Source of the DNA: a virus
DNA length: 32,713 nucleotides
Virus record (IMG/VR): IMGVR_UViG_3300043431_000595
Location: 1-32,713 of that record
Strand: one strand, 5' to 3'
The notes beneath the pieces are model-generated. The model had not been told where the DNA came from. It saw only the letters and a program-made list of their open reading frames with translations, and made no database searches. Shown one piece after another: positions 28,013 to 32,713 of the stretch (positions within the stretch are counted from its first letter, which is position 1; the number at the start of each line of letters is the position of its first letter). The position numbers and the translations under genes were made by a program.

Positions 28013-28615
28013 ATGAATCCGAAATTACAATCGTTCATCCTTGCGGAAATGAAACTGTGGGCGCGGTTTTTCATCATGCGCCGACGCAAATTCTTAGAGG
28101 CGAAGCGATTGAAAGACACGGGAACGCTCATTAATTCTTTCGATAGCGAAACGCAGGCAAGGGGCGAAGCAATACAATGCCTATTAGCATTCGAGGATTA
28201 CGGACGCTATTTAGATATGAAAACGACGCGCCCAACGCAATTTGGACAGGCTTATGTGGATGCGCTGAAAGAATGGATGGAAGGACGGGCTTGGAAACAG
28301 GAAGCGATTGATGCCTACGTACATTGGCGCGGCTTGCGAAAAGTGCCGACGGATGTACTGAATAGCATCGCATGGGGCATTGCCATATCGCAGAAAGGCA
28401 AGCGCAAACAACGGTCTTGGTACTTGAAACCGCAAAAAAAGGCGGTGGAAGACCTTTTTGACCGTTTGGTCGTAGGGTTGCCAAGTGTTGCGATAGATGA
28501 AATTACAAGTGTTGTATTAGAGCAGGATGAAATCGGTGGCACAACGCGAGTCATTTACAGAAACGCAAACAATCGTTTCTATATTAACGACGCAGGCAAG
28601 CAAGTGAATTTGTAG
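28013..28615 (+). CDS. putative head-tail or tail-completion protein
   Basis: A 200-aa basic helical protein. LKDTGTLINSFDSETQARGE and the preceding MRRRKFLEAKRLK recall connector and tail-completion proteins that precede tape measure genes in Bacteroidota phages; the assignment is contextual. It lies 3 nt after the tube candidate; terminator at 28654 ends the unit. Confidence 0.45.
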   Translation: MNPKLQSFILAEMKLWARFFIMRRRKFLEAKRLKDTGTLINSFDSETQARGEAIQCLLAFEDYGRYLDMKTTRPTQFGQAYVDALKEWMEGRAWKQEAIDAYVHWRGLRKVPTDVLNSIAWGIAISQKGKRKQRSWYLKPQKKAVEDLFDRLVVGLPSVAIDEITSVVLEQDEIGGTTRVIYRNANNRFYINDAGKQVNL

Positions 28616-28653
28616 TGATTACGCAGAACGTTTAAAATATATTTTTCCATTCC

Positions 28654-28693
28654 AAAACGGGTCACGGGGTTTCAATCCGTGACCCGTTTTTTT
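28654..28693 (+). terminator. intrinsic terminator before the tape measure gene
   Basis: AAAACGGGTCACGG (28654-28667) pairs with CCGTGACCCGTTTT (28677-28690), loop of 9, followed by T's. A clear Rho-independent terminator; it implies a separate, unseen promoter for the next gene or partial read-through. Confidence 0.9.
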
Positions 28694-28706
28694 ATTTCAA
28701 AACACG

Positions 28707-31700
28707 ATGAGACAGGAACAAATTCAATTGGATATTCGCGTGACCGATGAAACAAGGTCGTTCCAACAGGCAATCGGCGCAACCAAAGAACTCCGAAACG
28801 CTTTCAATGAAGCGGATAAGGAAGTCCGAAAACAACAAAAGAGTGTGCAGGAACTCGAAAAGCAGCTTTCGGATGCGAATAAAACAGCATCGGAACGCAT
28901 TGCCATTGAACGGAAATTGACCGAAGCGCGTACCAAACTGACCGAAGCGACGGGACAATTGGATATGAAACTGAAAGCCGTTCTCGAAAGTGGCAAAGGG
29001 TTTCAAGGCATGGATTTATCGAATGTCGCACCGCGTGTGTTGGAAACGCGCCTGTCCCAAATCAATAGCTTATTGAAACAGCTCCCTGCGTCCATCCGCG
29101 AATCGTCACCCGAAGCACAAGCCTTAGTGCGCGAACACCAAGCCATTGAAAAACAAATTGTAGCGCAAAAGAAGGCATTACGGGGGGTCCAAGAAGCCAC
29201 AAAAGACGTGGAACGGGATTCGTTAGGTTTTCTGGGCAAATTAGTCATAGGCGTTATGGCAGCGCAACGGGCGATGTATATGCTGATGCAGCCATCGAAA
29301 TTGGCTTCGGAGATTGAAAGCACGAAAATTGCTTTGGAAACGATGCTGAATAGTAAGGTTAAAGCCAAAAAACTCATCAATGAAGTGGTGACATTGGCGA
29401 AGGATACGCCGTTTGAGACAAAACCGCTTGTGGATTATACGAAGCAATTGGTCAATGCCAATCTTGAAACGGCGAAGATTATTCCCACCCTAAAAAATAT
29501 CGGCAACGTCGCTTCAGGTGCAGGCATTGAAAATATGTCTCGTATTGTCACTACTTATACGCAAGTCGCAAGCATTGGCAAGTTGCAGGGGGATAATTTG
29601 AAAGAATTTCAGCAGCAAAACGTACCGATGTTACGCACGTTGGCAGAAATGCTGAAAATTTCGGAGTCGGCAGCGCGGAAACAAGTGGAAGAAGGGAAGG
29701 TGGGATTCGATTTGACAGAAAAAGCGTTTCAAAAGATGACCGCGCAAGGGGGTATGTTCCATAATATGATGGAGAAGCAATCCAAAACCGTCGAAGGATT
29801 GACCTCTACCCTAAAAGACAATTACGCCTTAGCAATGGCAGCCTTTGGCGAAGGATTGAACGACAAGCTAAAGGCTGTTTTAAAGGCGCTAATTGATGTA
29901 CAAGGCGGTTTGGATACGACGAAACTGAAAGAATGGGGGCAACGGGTGGGCGATGTGGTGATTTTCTTGAAAGATACGGTTCCGACGGTCACAAAAGTCA
30001 TTGCCTTGTGGGTCACGTTCAAGACCGTCATGGCAGTTTCGGATAGGATAGATGCGATGCGTACCGCTTGGGCGGCAACCAGTCAAGCCTTTTCCAATGC
30101 GCCCACTATTATAGAAGGTTTTAAAGACATGGCACGGGCGATGCTCGGACTGAAAAAGGCACAAGAGGGCGCGAATGTAGCGGCGGCAGCCAATCCTTAC
30201 GGTGCAATGATAGCCGTTCTAATCGCGGCAGCAGAAGGCGCGTACTTTCTGTATGAGAAACTCACTCAATTATCCGTTTCGGAGCAAGCGGTGGCGGATT
30301 CGATGACAGAACTCCAATCCAAAACCCGTGACCAAATCCAAACGAGTAAGGACTTATTCACCATTGCGGGCGATGTAACGGCATCGGAAGGTCAACGACA
30401 CGACGCGATGGTGAAGATATTGCACGATTATCCCCAATACTTAGGCGATATTAAGACCGAAACCCAATTGAAAGGCAACTTAGCGAAGGCACAAGATTTT
30501 GTGAATCAGAAGATATTGGAGCAGGGATTCGCAGAAGTCAAACGAGCCAAATTGAAGGAAATGGCGAATTCGATTGCGGATGCCGAAATGAAACTCCAAG
30601 AGGATAAGGATAAACGGGCGAAGTCGAGGGAGGATTATAAGGAATCCAGCTTTCTGGTGAAAATGTTCAAAGGAACGGGCGAAGGTTATGCCGATGAAAC
30701 TATTAAGGAGTCGGAACGGCAGGTGAAAGCGATGTACGCCCAAGCCGAAAAGTACAGCAAGGACGCTGACCCCATCTTTGCGAAAGTGGCAACGAATATG
30801 GGGAAAAATATTAAAACGTCTTTTTCCATCGCCCAAACGGAAATAGATAAGACCGAGAAGCTATTGAGTGGTGCGGTATCCATGGGTAATTACACGCTCC
30901 AAAAGGAACTGCGGGAACGCCTAATTCAATTACGCGCCGAAAAAGATAAGACCTACGCCGACCTAACGGCGATAGATACGGAACGGGTGCAAAAAAAGGA
31001 AATAGACGAAAAAGCGCAAAAAAAGGCTCAAAAAGACGCAAAAGATGCCATCAAGCACCTCAACGACCTTAGAAAGATTGCGCAGGATGAAACGGTGTTA
31101 CAGTACGAAGCCCAAAGTTTAGAGTTGACTGCGCGGTATCAAGACCGACAAATGACCAAACAGGACTTCGATAAACAGGATATTGAAATCGAAATCCACA
31201 AACTTGAAGCCGTTGTGAAGCTGCAAGAGGGTTACTTGGGACGCTTCAAAACCCACTCGAAAGAATGGGTAGAGGTGATGAAGGATAAGCAGAAAGCATT
31301 ACACGAGATTGAAAAAGCGAAGGAAAAGCAGGATAAGGCACTGAATGATGACCGAAAAGCACAGGAAGAAGCGGCAATTTTCGAGTACGAAAAGCAGGGT
31401 GTGGAATATGACATAATGCTCTCGAAACACCTGATTACGAAAGAGGATCATGCGAAACGGGAGTTACAGATTGAAATAGATAAAAACCGTGCCTTGATTG
31501 CCATTAATAGCGACTTCCTATCAAAGTTCAAAACGGGTTCCAAAGAATACTTAGCGACGCAAAAAGCCATTCTGCAAGAGGAACAACGCATTGCAGATGC
31601 GACCGTTAAGCTACGCCCAAAGGTAGAAGACGTAGCAACGATAGGCAAATACGGCGAAAAGACCGACTTCAAAGGTAAGAATACCTTAGAGACTCGAATG

Positions 31701-32660
31701 CGTGATGCCGTCGAAGGCGGCATGAAAGTCGAAACGGATGCCAATAAGCGCGGCAAATCTATCTTTGGGAAGGACTTAGAAATCAATGAAAAGGATGGAC
31801 AAATCTTAGAACGCAAGGTTCGGATGGTCTTGAATAAGGCGTTGGAACTCGAAATGAAAAAGGATGCGATACGGATTCAGTTCTTGAAAAAGGAAATGGA
31901 AACGAACGCAAAGGGTACCGATGCTTATGAGAAAGCCGCCAAAGAGAAAGAAAAGCTCGACAATGCGCAATTTAAGAACAAGGAACGGTTACACGCTTTC
32001 GAGCAGAAGATGTTGGCGCAAGGCAAGCAAGCCATGACAGAAGGGTTACAGTTGACGTTGGACATCTTAGGTCGGGATGCGAAGGCAAGGAAGGAGAATG
32101 CGGATAAGATTAAGCTGATTCAATCCGCACAAGTGGTGATTAGTGGCATATCAGAGGTTCAAAAGCTATGGGCAGGGTACGCGGATATGCCTGTCATTGG
32201 GCAGATTATCGCAGGCGTTTTGACCGCCATCGCCGTCGGTCGTACTGTGATGGCAGTGGATAAGATTCAATCTACGGAGTATTACGATGGGGGATACACT
32301 CACAAGGGTAGTGACCGAGCTGCCAAACCCGTCTTAGTGCATGGGAACGAATGGGTAGCCCCTGCATGGCAAGTACGGCATCCGCAGTACCAACCGATGA
32401 TTCAGGCGTTGGAAATGGGACGGCTTAGAGGGTACGCACAAGGCGGTTACATCAATACGACTCCCACCGCTTCAACGTTACCGAACTATTATACAAACGG
32501 AAGCAGCGATAAGATGATGCTTTCTTTTGTGACGGAAATCATCGGTTTGCGTTCCGATGTAGCCCATTGGAACACGAATCTCAATGCAACGGTCGTTCGA
32601 GACACAATGGAACGGGATGCGAAACGGGATGCGGCGACGCAACGAAGCGCGGCGTTATAA
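28707..32660 (+). CDS. tail tape measure protein
   Basis: A 1317-aa protein. N-terminal coiled coil (NEADKEVRKQQKSVQELEKQ), then the tape-measure N-terminal domain (NSKVKAKKLINEVVTLAKDT; LVNANLETAKIIPTLKNIGN), hydrophobic stretches (FLGKLVIGVMAAQRAMYMLM and AANPYGAMIAVLIAAAEGAY) that could insert in the cell envelope, a long charged helical rod to about residue 1150, another hydrophobic stretch (GQIIAGVLTAIAVGRTVMAV) and a Gly-rich end (YYDGGYTHKGSDRAAKPVLV; LRGYAQGGYINTTP). At the rough rule of 0.15 nm per residue the tail would be near 200 nm long, fitting a siphovirus-like tail. No lysozyme or peptidase motif is seen inside. Confidence 0.9.
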   Translation: MRQEQIQLDIRVTDETRSFQQAIGATKELRNAFNEADKEVRKQQKSVQELEKQLSDANKTASERIAIERKLTEARTKLTEATGQLDMKLKAVLESGKGFQGMDLSNVAPRVLETRLSQINSLLKQLPASIRESSPEAQALVREHQAIEKQIVAQKKALRGVQEATKDVERDSLGFLGKLVIGVMAAQRAMYMLMQPSKLASEIESTKIALETMLNSKVKAKKLINEVVTLAKDTPFETKPLVDYTKQLVNANLETAKIIPTLKNIGNVASGAGIENMSRIVTTYTQVASIGKLQGDNLKEFQQQNVPMLRTLAEMLKISESAARKQVEEGKVGFDLTEKAFQKMTAQGGMFHNMMEKQSKTVEGLTSTLKDNYALAMAAFGEGLNDKLKAVLKALIDVQGGLDTTKLKEWGQRVGDVVIFLKDTVPTVTKVIALWVTFKTVMAVSDRIDAMRTAWAATSQAFSNAPTIIEGFKDMARAMLGLKKAQEGANVAAAANPYGAMIAVLIAAAEGAYFLYEKLTQLSVSEQAVADSMTELQSKTRDQIQTSKDLFTIAGDVTASEGQRHDAMVKILHDYPQYLGDIKTETQLKGNLAKAQDFVNQKILEQGFAEVKRAKLKEMANSIADAEMKLQEDKDKRAKSREDYKESSFLVKMFKGTGEGYADETIKESERQVKAMYAQAEKYSKDADPIFAKVATNMGKNIKTSFSIAQTEIDKTEKLLSGAVSMGNYTLQKELRERLIQLRAEKDKTYADLTAIDTERVQKKEIDEKAQKKAQKDAKDAIKHLNDLRKIAQDETVLQYEAQSLELTARYQDRQMTKQDFDKQDIEIEIHKLEAVVKLQEGYLGRFKTHSKEWVEVMKDKQKALHEIEKAKEKQDKALNDDRKAQEEAAIFEYEKQGVEYDIMLSKHLITKEDHAKRELQIEIDKNRALIAINSDFLSKFKTGSKEYLATQKAILQEEQRIADATVKLRPKVEDVATIGKYGEKTDFKGKNTLETRMRDAVEGGMKVETDANKRGKSIFGKDLEINEKDGQILERKVRMVLNKALELEMKKDAIRIQFLKKEMETNAKGTDAYEKAAKEKEKLDNAQFKNKERLHAFEQKMLAQGKQAMTEGLQLTLDILGRDAKARKENADKIKLIQSAQVVISGISEVQKLWAGYADMPVIGQIIAGVLTAIAVGRTVMAVDKIQSTEYYDGGYTHKGSDRAAKPVLVHGNEWVAPAWQVRHPQYQPMIQALEMGRLRGYAQGGYINTTPTASTLPNYYTNGSSDKMMLSFVTEIIGLRSDVAHWNTNLNATVVRDTMERDAKRDAATQRSAAL

Positions 32661-32713
32661 GCCCTCTCATATATGACATTTTTTGCGGGGTGGCAAATGC
32701 CGTTTCTCTAATC

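Noticed and set aside
32661-32713. 12-codon frame ATGACATTTTTTGCG... at the right edge
   Set aside because: Too short, no coupling to the tape measure gene, and truncated context.
1-32713. tRNA genes
   Set aside because: No cloverleaf-like segment with a TTCGA-type T-loop was noticed in the intergenic gaps, all of which are short and taken up by hairpins and promoters.

Overview
This window looks like part of a tailed-phage (Caudoviricetes) genome or prophage from a Bacteroidota host. Three things support the host: promoters of the Bacteroidota type (a -7 box TAnnTTTG appears at least seven times in front of genes), A-rich start regions with little Shine-Dalgarno sequence, and structural proteins that read like Bacteroidota phage families. 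All genes lie on the + strand except one serine recombinase. The phage has no recognisable tyrosine integrase, transposase, replication gene or endolysin here, so both ends are probably incomplete.

Layout. (1) 1-3500, accessory/control: a truncated ORF, a 52-bp tandem repeat, a zinc-binding protein, a PP-loop (PAPS-reductase-like) protein, an unknown protein, a small serine recombinase read leftwards, and next to it an array of four TTGTTCCAAATA sites in alternating orientation. (2) 3500-5000: a cassette-like set of small genes (two small zinc-ribbon proteins and an unknown protein plus HTH pair) with a shared leader sequence; two leader copies sit in a 78-bp direct repeat and each carries a 10-11 codon leader peptide coupled to the gene behind it. 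(3) 5000-6800: a 532-aa protein joining an ImmA/IrrE-type HELGH metallopeptidase to an Xre-type HTH through IETP-repeat linkers, bracketed by two inverted copies of one 36-bp terminator. (4) 6900-9200: tightly overlapping small genes (a holin-like protein, a 26-aa peptide, a D12 adenine methyltransferase, and duplicated signal-peptide/coiled-coil proteins resembling a lysis or envelope cassette).

(5) 9200-15900: probable portal, two small proteins, terminase large subunit and likely head-tail connector genes. (6) 16000-21400: large structural protein, tail-fibre and receptor-binding candidates, including one with 20 consecutive prolines. (7) 21600-24800: a baseplate-like protein and small genes, one with an in-frame 66-bp palindromic element. 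(8) 24900-28600: a 684-aa protein that reads as a prohead protease-scaffold-major capsid fusion, then small virion genes. (9) 28700-32660: a 1317-aa tape measure protein. Capsid and tape measure genes thus follow the terminase and fibre genes, which is not the usual order.

Genes are grouped into transcription units by strong hairpin terminators (about 2190, 3245, 3480, 4980, 6760, 21450, 24860, 27415, 28670), with promoters just downstream of several of them. The tetranucleotide GATC is almost absent: four copies found by eye against about 128 expected by chance, three of them in the fibre genes. All function names rest on reading motifs by eye; no database search was possible.
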